A DNA stretch of 64,000 nt. Origin: Osedax fenrisi (Eukaryota > Annelida > Polychaeta > Sabellida > Siboglinidae). A program made the translations under genes and the position numbers. Location: positions 82,872,090 through 82,936,089 of the forward strand of contig OZ025240.1 in NCBI GenBank assembly GCA_964019155.1, given 5' to 3'. Below the pieces are notes generated by a model. It was not told the origin of the DNA. It searched no databases and saw only the letters and a list, made by a program, of their open reading frames with translations. Below, piece after piece: positions 27,991 to 40,232 of the stretch. The stretch's first letter is position 1, and every line of letters starts with the position of its first letter.

Positions 27991-28009
27991 GATGTCCCTC
28001 TAAAAATTA
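27976..28009. other. Short perfect hairpin
   Basis: Arms ATTTTTAGAGGGGAC and GTCCCTCTAAAAAT (one unpaired G) separated by three or four bases, just after the LINE remnant. It could be a relic of a MITE end or a LINE 3' structure. Confidence 0.6.
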
Positions 28010-28881
28010 ACATATGATGAATAGGAATTTTTACATTACAAAAAATAAAAGTTGGGAAAGAGAGTTTTTACTTAGAAATATTCAAGATTGTATTATGAAA
28101 TTTTGAACATATAAAATATTCTAAGGGAGTAACACAATAGAATAAGTACAATATTTTTTGCTATTTTTTTCATGTCTTTTTTTGTCAAAAATATTCACAT
28201 TTTTTTTGTGTTCAAAATTTCATTTTTTTTATTTCACAAATGTATTTAAAAAAAATATATTTGTATTTAGGTGACATATATATAAAGAAATATATAATTG
28301 CATTAACATTTTTAAAAATAGTCTGTACTTGATAGTTAATACATATTTATTTTAAAAAATGAAAAATTTTGGACAACTTTTAATATTGTAGAAAACCATT
28401 ATATAAATATTTAAAAAAAAAATTGTTAATACTAATGTGTTGGATATAAATTTGTTTTTTTGTCGAAACAAATTTTTTCAAAATATATTTATAAATTTTA
28501 AATAGTCATAAATTAAAAAACAATTAAAATGTATATGACTATTTTAATATATATTACATATAAAATTGTAATAGTATATGATATATCATTAATAATATAA
28601 ATATAATATATATATACATAAATTTACATATACTTATATATGTAATATATATTTATCTTTGATCTAAACATACTAAATCTTACAAAATTACCAGATTTAT
28701 ATGGTTAATTAATTAGTTAAAACTTAATTTTAAGATTATCAAATATCAATATATTTACTATAATAATAAATAAATGTAATTACAAATATACATATTTATT
28801 AAAATATATTCGTTATATATTAACAAATAATAAATATTATACATTAAAAAACAAAATAGGATTTATACTGTATATAATATG

Positions 28882-28914
<33 letters not shown>
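28010..28914. other. AT-rich stretch, unassigned
   Basis: Homopolymeric T and A runs and TA repeats. No coding frame, RNA or element end seen. Confidence 0.7.
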
Positions 28915-28936
<22 letters not shown>

Positions 28937-29172
28937 GATTGGAGTGAAATTTGAAATAATTATGGTGATCTGGTTATGACTCGCGATAGTGATGTACTGT
29001 TATACACGGAGTTAAATAATGTCACTAATTCACGTATAACGTTACATCACTATCGCGAGACATAATCATTACACTACTGTTAGGAGATAAACTGAATTCA
29101 TTCATTCATTCATAACCAGATCGCCATAATTATTTCTAATTTCACTCCAATCTATATATTATATATATATAC
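28915..29172. mobile_element. Foldback (MITE-like) inverted repeat element
   Basis: The outer arms, from the TA-rich flanks through ATAGATTGGAGTGAAA to ATCTGGTTATG, pair with the complementary sequence ending ATTTCACTCCAATCTAT at 29155. Inner arms CTCGCGATAGTGATGTA (28981) and TACATCACTATCGCGAG (29043) form a second nested stem. A CATT repeat (ATTCATTCATTCATTC) lies in the right half only. Few mismatches are seen in the arms. Without an identifiable target duplication in the TA-rich flanks, the family is unknown. Confidence 0.75.
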
Positions 29173-29345
29173 AGTGTTGACCACAGTTCCTTTTTTAGCG
29201 CTATCCGTTCCGTTCTATTAATTTTTTCCGTTCCCATTCCTATTCCTTTTATATTATCCGTTCCCGTTCCCGTTGTTTTTATATTACCCGTTACTGTTCC
29301 CGTTCCCATTCCTTTGATATGTAACGTTCCAGTTTCAGTTTTTTA
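29171..29345 (+). mobile_element. Possible hAT-type terminus with CCGTTCC repeats
   Basis: CAGTGTTGACCACAGTTCC resembles the CAGTG-starting termini of hAT elements. It is followed by repeated CCGTTCC or CCGTTCCC motifs with ATTCCTTT spacers (29205-29335), which look subterminal. The opposite end was not found, so this may be a truncated element. Confidence 0.35.
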
Positions 29346-30252
29346 TTATTCATAAAATACAGTATATAATTTATACTTCACAATGTACACTATACAGTAT
29401 ACAGTGTATAGTACCTACTAAACAGTGTATAGTGATTATTTTATGGAATAAGTCCAACTATAAATATCGTAAATACTACTCGATATTACCGGATTATAAT
29501 GATTATAATGATTATTTAATTGTACACGGTGTATAATATACATAATCTATACAGTATAATCTAAAATGTACAGTATAATGTAAGATGCACATTTTGCATA
29601 TTACAAACTATATGATAATCTCTATATAGTTCAATATATATATAGTCTAAAGTTAAAAAATATTGACCTAATTAATAATACACGAATAAGTATGATTTGA
29701 GTCTCTCAAACTTAATTTGTAAATTACCAATTAATTTGATTATCCTTTTATTTTCAGTTGATTATATTATCAATTGGTAATTATAATTGATAATTATCAA
29801 TGGACACGTGATCACTTAAAAGAATATATACCGAAACGTTATTATTGGATATTAATATCACGTGTAATTATTTCCATTGTAATTATAATCTTTAAATATA
29901 TTACACATATTTCAATATACAAATATTTATAAAATATAATTCTATATGAGTAAATAGTAGTATTACGTGGTAATATGCATTAAATGTTAAAAGTATTTAT
30001 TATTATTATTGTATATTTGTTTATTATATTACAAATTTTATTATAATTGTAATGCTAATATATTAGTATATATTTTGTATATGATTTGAAAAATCAACTT
30101 ATAATTGACACAATAGGTACACTATAAACATTATAACCCTTGTTCACTACATTTTAATCACAGTTTGATAACATTGATGTATCCATGATGTATAGAAATT
30201 TAAAATAATACACTGATGATATCGATAATAAAATAGTTAAATAAAAGTGTAT
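29346..30252. other. AT-rich stretch with short local repeats
   Basis: A cluster of TACAGTATA or ACAGTGTATA variants occurs at 29360-29440 and 29525-29580. No gene recognised. Confidence 0.6.
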
Positions 30253-31387
30253 CTTTGAAATGATATATATCAAATGTTAGCTTAGTATGTTTATAATTAT
30301 TAACTTAAACCCCTTATATATTACTTTACTGTTACAAAATATTATAAAATGATTATATATTATTATATATTATATGAATATATATGAATATTATATTAAT
30401 TTTATATATATAATTAAAAATATATTTACTTTACATTAGTAATCGAGAATGAAACTAGCTAACACGAATTTGCACGATTTAAATGTGTATTTTATTTTAA
30501 CAAAGTTCATTATAGGTGCGTTTTGATTGAAATGATTTATATCAAAGGTTTGTTAAATCTAGATTAATATTTTTATAATTATTAACTTGAATCTCTTATA
30601 TTTTACTTTTACTATTATTCAAATTATTATATATATAATTAAATTCATATTTACTTTAACATAGTAATCGAGACTGAATGTAGCGAACATGAATTTACTG
30701 ATATTCATTATGCAATTCTTCCGAAAACCAATATACTATTGTTTTTATAGAAATACTTTGAAATGATATATATCAAATGTTAGCTTAGTATGTTTATAAT
30801 TATTAACTTAAACCCCTTATATATTACTTTACTGTTACAAAATATTATAAAATGATTATATATTATTATATATTATATGAATATATATGAATATTATATT
30901 AATGTATATATATATAATTAAAAATATATTTACTTTACATTAGTAATCGAGAATGAAACTAGCGAACACGAATTTTCACGATTTAAATGTGTATTTTATT
31001 CTCAACAAAGTTCATTATGGGTGCGTTTTTGATTGAAATGATTTATATCAAAGGTTAGATTAATATTTTTATAATTATTAACTTACATCTCCTATATTGT
31101 ATTTTTACTATTATAAAAAATATTATATACATAATTAAATTAATATTTACTTTACCTTAGTATTCGAGACTGAATGTAGCGAACATTAATTTATTGATAT
31201 TCATTATGAAATTCTTCCGAAAACCAACACAATATTGTTTTTAAAGAAATACTTTGAAATGATTTATATCAAATGTTAGCTTAATATGTTTATAATTATT
31301 AACTTAAACACCTTATATATTACTTTACTGTTAAAAAATATTAAAAAATTAGTATATATTATTATATATTATATGAATATATATATG

Positions 31388-31427
<40 letters not shown>

Positions 31428-31468
31428 TAATTCATATTTACTTTACATTAGTAATCGAGACTGAAAGA
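30253..31468 (+). repeat. Two-monomer tandem repeat (A-B-A-B-A), period about 500 bp
   Basis: Two diverged monomers of about 250 bp alternate. Monomer A contains CTTAAACCCCTTATATATTA and TAGTAATCGAGAATGAAACT; monomer B contains TAGTAATCGAGACTGAATGT and TTCTTCCGAAAACCAA. CTTTGAAATGATATATATCA marks A starts at 30253, 30756 and 31252, giving periods of 503 and 496 bp. The alternation shows that a dimer was duplicated as a unit, like a small higher-order satellite. No protein or transposon link seen. Confidence 0.82.
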
Positions 31469-32267
31469 ATCTAAAATGCCTAATTGCCGATTTGAAAATT
31501 TAACTGTGAATTTTACATATATATACGACATTCTTTCGAAAATAGGAAATAAGAAATATATTCTTTAAAGATATTAAAGATATCAAGCATCGAAACAGCA
31601 AATAAGGCAAATAACAGAGAAAAGAAATGTAAATATCGAACCTCCCACCAATGCCCGCATTATCCTTGATAGAATTAAGTTGAATAACCATCTATGAAAA
31701 TTATTGACAATATTATGACACCTCCATTGTATACGTCATATGATATAAGTGAAACTCGATTTTTAGATATGTATATATATCAGATACGAATATAGTACTT
31801 TTATTAGATAACTATAACCAAGAAAAAAGTCTCCCGGATATACTTCAGCTTACTCGAATACAAAGAAAAACGCACTCATAATATGAAACTTTGAGGTTGA
31901 AATTCCAGTAATTCTCACATGTCACAGTTTCCCATGTGAGTTAAAAACCACTTAGTATACGATACCTTGACGAGGTTAAGTGGCTCCTATTTATAGGTCC
32001 AAATTCGTATTAAATTGTTAATATAGTATATCGAATTACTTATTACATTATTTAAAATTGATAAATATATTTAACTACTTAACTATTTAACTACTTAACT
32101 TACTCCATATATTTAAACATTAATATTAATATATACACTACAAATTATATAAGTATGTAATATTATGAAATGTGTGGCCAACTTCGGATCGAATCGTGTT
32201 ATCATTTATCATATAACGACACAACGGAAAAACCATCACCGAGCGAAGCCGGGACGAAGCCAGCTTG
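31469..32267. other. Unassigned stretch before the Helitron array
   Basis: No gene recognised. A 10-bp inverted repeat (CTCACATG...CATGTGAG) is at 31916-31942. The segment 32199-32267 (ATAACGACACAACGGAAAAA ... GAAGCCGGGACGAAGCCAGCTTG) is a degenerate Helitron 3' end; a relative is at 38018-38071. Confidence 0.6.
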
Positions 32268-32300
32268 TCTATACATATAAAAGAAAGTCTATTTAAATGT

Positions 32301-32331
<31 letters not shown>

Positions 32332-32819
32332 TATATAGGCGTTCGATGTTTAAGAAAACGGCTCGACGGATTTACAAAATTTAAATTGCTACTAATTCTC
32401 TACGAAAAAAGTATTGTGGTTGTTAGGATGAATTTTTTTATTTCCACCTTTACACCGCTCATAATTACGTAAAACTGTCCTTTTAGAGCTATTTTCCCTA
32501 TATCGGGAAATCTTTTGATTTTAGAAGAAAATGTTTCACACATGAAATATATGCGAATGTGAGGCGATTCGTAAAAATGTAATTATATTCACTTTACCAT
32601 AATTAATGCATTCGTAAAGGGCAATAAACGGTGATAACGTTTACGTTTTCGATATATTTAACGAAGAAATTTTAAATTTTTCAATAAACACTTTAAATTT
32701 AAGTGATTTGTTATAAATAAATAAATTGTTTTCTATGAATAAATCTTTGTCTACATCTACGTTGATAACGATTAGTTACTATTATACCCGGGCAACGCCG
32801 GGACGTAACCCGGAAAATT

Positions 32820-34414
32820 GTCAAGCAAATGATGAACAAAAATAGAATAGTTTATAACAAAATCTTACAAAGTGGAAATAACGAAGATGGAAAATTGCTT
32901 ATCCTAGATACACCCGCAGGAACTGGAAAAACTTTTTTGATTAATTTATTGCTAGCTAAAGTGAAGATATGGCAAATAAATAACATATTGCCGTAGCATC
33001 ATCAGGAATAGCAGCAGCTCTATTATTGAACTGTAGAACAGCCCATTCCATTTTTAAGATTACAATACATGTATGCAGTTAAACTGCAGTTAAACGAAGA
33101 TTCCATTTGCAGTATAAAGAATAATTAAAAATCAGGTAAACTATTTAGAAGCTCCCAACAAACAGTAAGAGCAGCATAATAGCAGCATAACAGCAGCATA
33201 ACAGCAGCATAATATCATTACAAATTAATAGCAGCATAATAGCAGCATAATAGACATGTAATAGCAGCATAATAGCACAATGTAAACATTTGAGGCTCTA
33301 GCATTTGCTGTTATGCTGCTATTATGCTGCTCTTACTGTTTGCTGGGCTGTAATTTATTGTTTGGGATGAATGTACAATGACTCACAATCACGCATTAGA
33401 AACCGTCGATAGAATGGTAAGAGACATAGTAAACAAAGATAAGCCGATTGGAGGACAGACATTAATATTTAGCGGAGATTTCAGACTAATCCTTCCATTA
33501 GTTAAAAGTGGTACAAAAACAGACAACATAAATTCGTGTTTGAAAACTTCAGTAATGTGGAAAAATATAAGATTAACTAAAAAAATGAGAGTATTCTTAT
33601 CAAACAATCAAGATACAGCCACATTCGAAAATCATCTCTTAGATATAGGTAATGAAATGACGCAGAAAAATAATGGTATGGATATTATCCCGTGCGGTAA
33701 TTAATTGGAAAATAAGAATGAACTCATCACGACAATTTATGAAAATGTAGAAGACCATTATTTGGATGAAAATTGGCTTTGCGAAAGATGTATATTAACA
33801 CCTAAAAATGACAATGTATATACAATAAATCAAAATTTACTAAATAAATTTCCAGGAGAGATTAAAGTATATAGGTCCATAGACAGAGTACAAAAGAAAA
33901 GAAGTTGTAAATTATCCCATAGAATTTTTGAATTTCATTAAACTTTCCGGATTACCAGACCATAAACTAGCACTAAAGTAGGAGCGCCAATCATGCTACT
34001 AAGAAATTTAAATCCCCCAAAATTATGTAATGGATCCAGATTGATCATAACTAATTTACAAATAATTTGATAGAAGCCAAAATACTAACGGGTCAATATA
34101 AGGGAGAAGAAGTCATGTTTCCCAAAATACCACTGATACCATCAGATTATCTCTTTAATTTTAGAAGACACCAATTTCGAATAAAACTTTGTTTTTACAT
34201 GACAATAAACACATCTCAAGGACAATCTTTTAAAGTCGTTGGCTTAGATCTTGAAACCGAATGCTTCGCCTACGGTCAATTATATGTAGGCTGTTCAAGA
34301 GCACGCAAAGAAAAAAAATTATATATACTGGCCAAAGATTTTCATATATATTATATAATATATATGAAAATCTTATATGAAAAACATATATTTTTTATAA
34401 ATAAGAAAATATAA
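32820..34414 (+). pseudogene. Helitron Pif1-like helicase, broken (H1)
   Basis: The Walker A motif DTPAGTGKTF is intact in this copy (32908-32937). After the inserted MITE, Walker B reads VWDECTM, with the ATG-like start at 33378 being internal. It continues GGQTLIFSGDFRLILP, MWKNIRLTKKMRV, and WLCERCILTPKN with a stop at 33702. The last block, from about 34067, holds FPKIPLIPSDYLFNFRRHQF, MTINTSQGQSF and YVGCSRARKEKK, which are helicase motifs V and VI. Multiple stops and frameshifts separate the blocks. Helitron helicase unwinds DNA during rolling-circle transposition; this copy cannot. Confidence 0.9.
33154..33347. mobile_element. 194-bp MITE with 41-bp terminal inverted repeats
   Basis: The ends are CCCAACAAACAGTAAGAGCA and, inverted, CCCAGCAAACAGTAAGAGCA, complementary over about 41 bases with one mismatch. 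AGCAGCATAATAGCAGCATAAC-type repeats extend inward from the left end. Comparison with the uninterrupted Helitron copies (for example AGAAGCTGTAAATTTATTG at 44098) shows it split AGAAGCT from GTAA, duplicating CT. It is too short to encode a transposase. The superfamily is not determined. Confidence 0.88.
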
Positions 34415-34466
34415 ATAAAATTCGTAATAATTATAATGTCATTCGTAATAGCAGGGCAACATTTAA

Positions 34467-35103
34467 GGGGATCCCGCACATTTAAAGTGATGGTAATTTA
34501 TTTTTTTTAATATTTTATTCTATTACATAATAATACTTATTGTAGTGTTTTTTATTATCTGTAAAAAAATTAGACATGAATTCAGTCTAGAAGTTGCATA
34601 AAAATGTGTTTTTTAACGATAAGATAATGCTATTATATGCTATTCAATATTACATTGTTATGCTGTCAAACTTCAAACGCTGTTTTCTCAGAATAATTAT
34701 TTCGCGCCAGGTATATGCATTCAAAAATATAGAACATAAAAAATATTATAATTATAATATTAATTTGTTGTGCTTTATATAGAATTTAATTATATGAATA
34801 GTAAAATAGAGAGATATTTAATAAAATGTATAGAATTCATTGTATTAAATGATAATTTCTATAGAAAAACCATCATTTTAGTATTTCTAATTTTTAATTT
34901 AGATATATATATAATATAATAAATAATAATATTAAAAATAACTTTCTATTTTCCTATGCATGTATATATTATGAATACATGACATAACAAATTATGTCAA
35001 TTGAATGAATAGAATATAAGTTCTATTTTTTTTAGTGGACATATATTTTTCCTATCTATTTATACACGAAATTGGCAAATTGCGTGTTATGTGCGGGATC
35101 CCC
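34467..35103. mobile_element. TTAA-flanked MITE (piggyBac-like), copy 1
   Basis: Terminal inverted repeats GGGGATCCCGCACAT at both ends, flanked by TTAA at 34463-34466 and 35104-35107, the duplication typical of piggyBac-type elements. There is no transposase frame in the 637 bp. Helitron units H2 and H4 lack it at this place; H3 has a near-identical copy at the same position. Confidence 0.85.
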
Positions 35104-35184
35104 TTAAGACGTTATAATTACCACTACAAGTATAATACCCGGGCAACGCCGGGCCGAAGCCAGCTAGCCAGCCAGCCAGCTACC

Positions 35185-36385
35185 TTATATATAGGCGTTC
35201 TATGTTTAAGAAAACGGCTCGACGGATTTACAAAATTTAAATTGCTACTAATTCTCTACGAAAAAAGTATTGTGGTTGTTCGGATGAATTTTTTTATTTC
35301 CACCTCTACACCGATCATAATTACGTAAAACTGTCCTTTTAGAGCTATTTTCGACCTATTTGCCTCTATCGGTAAATATTTTGATTTTAGAAGAAAATGT
35401 TTTACACATAAAATCTATGCGAATGTGAGGTGTTTCGTAAAAATGTAGTTATATTCAATTTACCATAATTAATGCATTCGTAAATGGCAATAAACGGTGA
35501 TAACGTATACGTTTTAGCTATATTTAACGAAGAAATTTTAAATTTTTCAATAAACAATTAAATTTAAGTGCTTTTTATTAATAAATAAATTGTTTTCTGT
35601 AAATAAATTTTTGTTTACATCTACGTTGATAATGATTAGTTACTATTATACCCGGGCAACGCCGGGAAGTAGCCCGGAAATTTGTCAAGCAAATGAAATT
35701 AAATTGAATGATTACAAATAATAGTTTATAACAACATGGAGTAAATACGTTTCAGAAATAAAAATAGATTAAAGAAAGTCTATTTAAATGTTTATTTATA
35801 TATAGGCGTTCTATGTTTAAGAAAACGGCTCGACGGATTTACACAATTTAAATTGCTACTAATTCTCTACGAAAAAAGTATTGTGGTTGTTCGGATGAAT
35901 TTTTTTATTTCCACCTCTACACCGATCATAATTACGTAAAACTGTCCTTTTAGGGATATTTTCGACCTATTTGCCTCTATCGGTAAATATTTTGATTTTA
36001 GAAGAAAATGTTTTACACATAAAATCTATGCGAATGTGAGGTGTTTCGTAAAAATGTAGTTATATTCAATTTATCATAATTAATGCATTCGTAAATGGCA
36101 ATAAACGGTGATAACGTATACGTTTTAGCTATATTTAACGAAGAAATTTTAAATTTTTCAATAAACAATTAAATTTAAGTGCTTTTTTATTAATAAATAA
36201 ATTGTTTTCTGTAAATAAATTTTTGTTTACATCTACGTTGATAATGATTAGTTACTATTATACCCGGGCAACGCCGGGAAGTAGCCCGGAAATTTGTCAA
36301 GCAAATGAAATTAAATTGAATGATTACAAATAATAGTTTATAACAACATGGAGTAAATACGTTTCAGAAATAAAAATAGATTTTA
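35185..36385 (+). repeat. Two tandem about 600-bp Helitron 5'-half units
   Basis: Near-identical segments at about 35185-35770 and 35800-36385 each contain the Helitron 5' non-coding half (GCGTTCTATGTTTAAGAAAA onward), the internal hairpin CCCGGGCAACGCCGGGAAGT, and an end GTTTCAGAAATAAAAATAGA. The second begins AAAGAAAGTCTATTTAAATG, part of the unit 5' end. The helicase is missing. They follow a CCAG repeat after the H1 terminus. Confidence 0.88.
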
Positions 36386-36550
36386 TTGTGGTCAATAACT
36401 GTTAAAATATTGTATTATAAACAGTATATTTATATTTTTTGTTTACAATGGTTACATGCATAATTATTTCTATATATGTAACTATGGGTAACAAATAAAT
36501 ATTATTATTAATTATAATTAATATTAAATATTTATATTAATATGTATAGA

Positions 36551-36583
<33 letters not shown>

Positions 36584-36589
36584 CGGAAG

Positions 36590-37755
36590 CTGGAACGTGA
36601 TAGTACGTTATGATGGAACATTTTTTTAACTGCATTACTTCCCGAGTGAGCCTATAAAAGTGTATGTTCACTGTTGTAGTTAGGTTGGGTTTATTTTTAA
36701 TTTTTGTAGGTTTTTTTAGCTGCATTACTTCCCGTGTGAGCCTATAATAGTACATTTTCACTGTTGTGGATAGGTTGGGTTAAGTTTTAATTTGTGTAGA
36801 TTTTTTTAGCTGCATTACTTCCCGAATGAACCTATAAATGGATATTTATTTATATTGTTATTTTTACTGTTGTGGTTAGGTGTGGTTAAGTTTTAATATT
36901 TGTAGGTTTTTTTAGCAGCATTACTTCCCGAGTTAACTTAAAACAGTATATTTTCACTGTTGTTGTTAGGTTGGGTTAAGTTTTAATATTTGTAGGTTTT
37001 TTTAGCTGCATTTCTTCCAGATTTAGCATATTAAAGTATATGTTCACTGTTGTGGTTAGGTTGGGTTAAGTTTTAATTTGTGTAGGTTTTTTTTAGCTGC
37101 ATTACTTCCCGAGTTAACTTAAAACAGTATATTTTCACTGTTGTTGTTAGGTTGGGTTAAGTTTTAATTTGTGTTGGTTTTTTTTAGCTGCATTACTTCC
37201 CGAGTGAACCTATACAAGTATATGTTCACTGTTGTTGTTAGGTTGGGTTAAGTTTTAATTTGTGTAGGTTTTTTTAGCTGCATTACTTCCCGAATGAACC
37301 TATAAATGGATATTTATTTATATTGTTATTTTTACTGTTGTGGTTAGGTGTGGTTAAGTTTTAATATTTGTAGGTTTTTTTAGCAGCATTACTTCCCGAG
37401 TTAACTTAAAACAATATATGTTCACTGTTGTTGTTAGGTTGGGTTAAGTTTTAATTTGTGTAGGTTTTTTTTAGCTGCATTACTTCCCGAGTGAGTCTAT
37501 AAAAGTATATTTTCACTGTTGTTATTAAGTTGGGTTAAGTTTTAATTTGTGTAGGTTTTTTTTAGCTGCATTACTTCCCGAGTGAGACTATACAAGTATA
37601 TTTATTTATATTTTTATTTTCACTGTTATGGTTAGGTTGGGATAAGTTTTAATTTTTATAGGTTTTTTTTAGCTACATTACTTCCCGAATGAACCTATTA
37701 AAGCATATTTATTTATATTGTCATTTTCACTGTTGTGGTTAGGCTGGGTTAAGTT
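36590..37755 (+). repeat. TTAGG-like minisatellite, about twelve 90-105-bp units
   Basis: Each unit contains TTTTTTAGCTGCATTACTTC, CCGAGTGA.CCTATAAA, a TTTTCACTGTTGTGG-like spacer and GTTAGGTTGGGTTAAGTTTT. Units vary by substitutions and by an optional 12-15-bp ATTTATTTATATTGTT insert. The same unit is found at 49340-49925 (same strand) and 60530-61000 (opposite strand). The core resembles insect telomere repeat TTAGG, but the array is not a telomere. Confidence 0.93.
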
Positions 37756-38101
37756 TTATATATATATAACATATATATATATATTTTACATATATATTAT
37801 ATTAAATGTTTTAATGATATTAATGGGCAAATATCACATTATAAAAAGTTAAATTATATTAAATTAATAAAATTATAATATTTCGGATAACGAAATAACG
37901 TTAATTGATTGATGAGGTTGGCGGAACAGTAATATGTGCGTGAGATATAAGGGAATTAAATAGCGTTAAGATATATAGCAATAATATAAATACTATAAAA
38001 TTAATAAAATACTAATGTTATCATATAACGACACAACGGAAAAACCATCACAAACTAGCCGAAGCCAGCTAGATTCAAATTCGTATAATATATATATATA
38101 T

Positions 38102-38149
<48 letters not shown>

Positions 38150-38196
38150 CCACTACAAGTATAATACCCGGGCAACGCCGGGCCGAAGCCAGCTAG
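37756..38196 (+). mobile_element. Helitron 3'-end remnants
   Basis: Two orphan 3' ends lie here. At 38018-38071, ATAACGACACAACGGAAAAA leads to GAAGCCAGCTAG. At 38152-38196, CACTACAAGTATAATA, the hairpin CCCGGGCAACGCCGGG, and GCCAGCTAG are complete, the last CTAG directly joining the TC start of unit H2. A (TA)n run at 38086-38148 separates them. The rest of this stretch is AT-rich and unassigned. Confidence 0.75.
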
Positions 38197-40232
38197 TCTA
38201 TACATATAAAAGAAAGTCTATTTAAATATTTATTTATTTATTTATTTATTTATATGCGTTCGATGTTTAAGAAAATGGCTCGACGGATTTACAAAATTTA
38301 AATTGCTACTAATTTTCTACGAAAAAAGTATTGTGGTTGTTCGGATGAATTTTTTATTTCCGCCTCTACACCGATCATAATTACATAAAACTGTCCTTTA
38401 TCGACCTATTTCCCTCTATAGGGAAATCTTTTGATTTTAGAAAAAAATGTTTCACACATGAAATGTATGCGAATGTGAGGTGTTTCGTACAAATGTAATT
38501 ATATTCACTTTACCATAATTAATGCATTCGTAAATGGCAATAAACGGTGATGACGTTTACGTTTTCGATATATTTAACGAAGAAATTTTAAATTTTTCAA
38601 TAAACACTTAAATTTAAGTGTTTTTGTTATAAATAAATAAATTGTTTTCTATAAATAAATCTTTGTTTACATCTACATTGATAACGATTAGTTACTATTA
38701 TACCCGGGCAACGCCGGGCCGTAGCCCGGAAAATTTTCGAGCAAATGAAATTAAATTGAATGATGAACAAAGAATATATTATAACAAAATCTTACAAAGT
38801 ATAAATAACGAAGATGGAAAATTGTTTTTCCTAGATACCCTCGCAAGAACTGGAAACACTTTTTTGATTAATTTATTGCTAGCTAAAATGAAGATGGCAA
38901 ATAAAGAACATATTGCCGTAGCATCATCAATAATAGCATCAACTCTATTATTGAACTGTATAACAGCCCATTCCATTTTTAGATTCCAATACAGTTAAAC
39001 ATAATAAAGAATAATACAAAATCAGGGAAACTATTTAGAAGCTGTACATTTATTATTTGGGATGAATGCACAATGACTCACAAGCATGCATTAGAAGCCG
39101 TATATAGAATGGTAAGAGACATAGTAAACAAATATAAGCCAATGGGAGGACAGACATTAATACTTAGCAGAGATTTCCTGCAAATTCTTCCAGTAGTGAA
39201 AAGATGTACAAAGACAGACCACATAAATTCGTGTTTGAAAACTTCAGTAATGTGGAAAAATATAAGATTAACTAAAAACATGAGAGTATTCTCATCAAAC
39301 AATCACGATACAGCCACATTCGAAAATCATCTCTTAAATATAGGTAATGGAATGACGCAGAAAAATAATGGTATAGATATTATCCCGTGCGGAAATATAA
39401 TGGAAAATAAAAATGAACTCATCACGACAATTTATGAAAATGTAGAAGACACTTATTTGGATGAAAATTGGCTTTGCGAAAGATATATATTAACACCTAA
39501 AAATGACGATGTATATAAAATAAATCAAAATTTACTAAATAAATTTCCAGGATAGATGAAAGTATATAGGTCCATAGAGAGAGTACAAAAGAAAATAAGT
39601 TGTAGAATATCACATAGAATTTTTGAATTCCATTACACTTTCCGGATTACCAGACCATAAAATAGCACTAAAAGTAGCAGCGCCAATCATGCTATTAAGA
39701 AATTTAAATCCCCCAAAATGATGTAATGGATCCAGATTGATCATAACTAATTTACAAAATAATTTGATAGAAGCCAAAATACTAACGGGTTAATATAAGG
39801 GAGAAGAAGTAATGTTTCCCAAAATACCACTGATACCATCAGATTATCCCTTTAATTTTAGAAGACACCAATTTCCAATAAAACTTTGTTTTTCCATGAC
39901 AATAAACACATCTCAAGGACATTCTTTTAAAGTCGTGGGCTTATATTTTGAAACCGAATGCTTCGCCTATGGTCAATTATATGTAGGCTGTTCAAGAGCA
40001 CGCAGAGAAAATAAATTATATATACTGGCCAAAGATTTTCATATATATATGAAAATCTTATATGAAAAACATATATGTTTTATAAATAAAGAAATATAAA
40101 TAAAATTCGTAATAATTATAATGTCATTCAAATATTGATATATTCATATAAATAGGCAGGGCAACATTTCTGACACTATCATGTCCCACTACAAGTATAA
40201 TACCCGGGAAACGCCGGGCCGTAGCCAGCTAG
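38197..40232 (+). mobile_element. Helitron unit H2
   Basis: Starts TCTATACATATAAAAGAAAG directly after the CTAG of a preceding Helitron end. It has the 5' half, the internal hairpin at 38704-38719, the broken helicase, and the terminal hairpin (one base changed: CCCGGGAAACGCCGGG) with CCAGCTAG at 40224-40232. It lacks the TTAA MITE present in H1 and H3, so it represents the empty site. Confidence 0.9.
38745..40098 (+). pseudogene. Helitron Pif1-like helicase, broken (H2)
   Basis: The frame opens IKLNDEQRIYYNKILQS. Walker A is degraded to DTLARTGNTF, losing the catalytic Lys. A deletion then disturbs the frame near 39000. Walker B WDECTM and GGQTLILSRDFLQILPVV follow in a 160-residue frame (39073-39555) that ends at a TAG where related copies have GAG. 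The C-terminal block (39812-40099) has YPFNFRRHQFPIKLCF, MTINTSQGHSF and YVGCSRARRENK. Non-functional. Confidence 0.9.

Larger units (their letters stand above)
32268..35167 (+). mobile_element. Helitron unit H1, carrying two nested MITEs
   Basis: It starts TCTATACATATAAAAGAAAG, the 5' sequence shared by all units, and ends with hairpin CCCGGGCAACGCCGGG then GCCAGCTAG, the CTRR terminus expected of Helitrons. The order is a non-coding 5' half of about 500 bp, an internal copy of the hairpin (32788-32803), a broken Pif1-like helicase, and the terminal hairpin. The replication-initiator (Rep) domain of autonomous Helitrons is absent. A 194-bp MITE (33154-33347) interrupts the helicase and a 637-bp TTAA-flanked MITE (34467-35103) lies before the 3' end. 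Upstream it abuts CTTG, a degenerate Helitron end. Confidence 0.88.

Noticed and set aside
33154..33300. CRISPR-like array from repeated AGCAGCATAA
   Set aside because: Repeats are short, irregular and lie within the inverted ends of a MITE; no spacers or cas genes.
36552..36761. Short frames in the minisatellite (e.g. YYRLTREVMQLKK)
   Set aside because: They recur because the unit recurs; frames shift between units and carry no conserved protein.
36590..37755. Internal telomere
   Set aside because: The TTAGG-like core is one part of a 90-105-bp unit and does not occur as pure TTAGG repeats.
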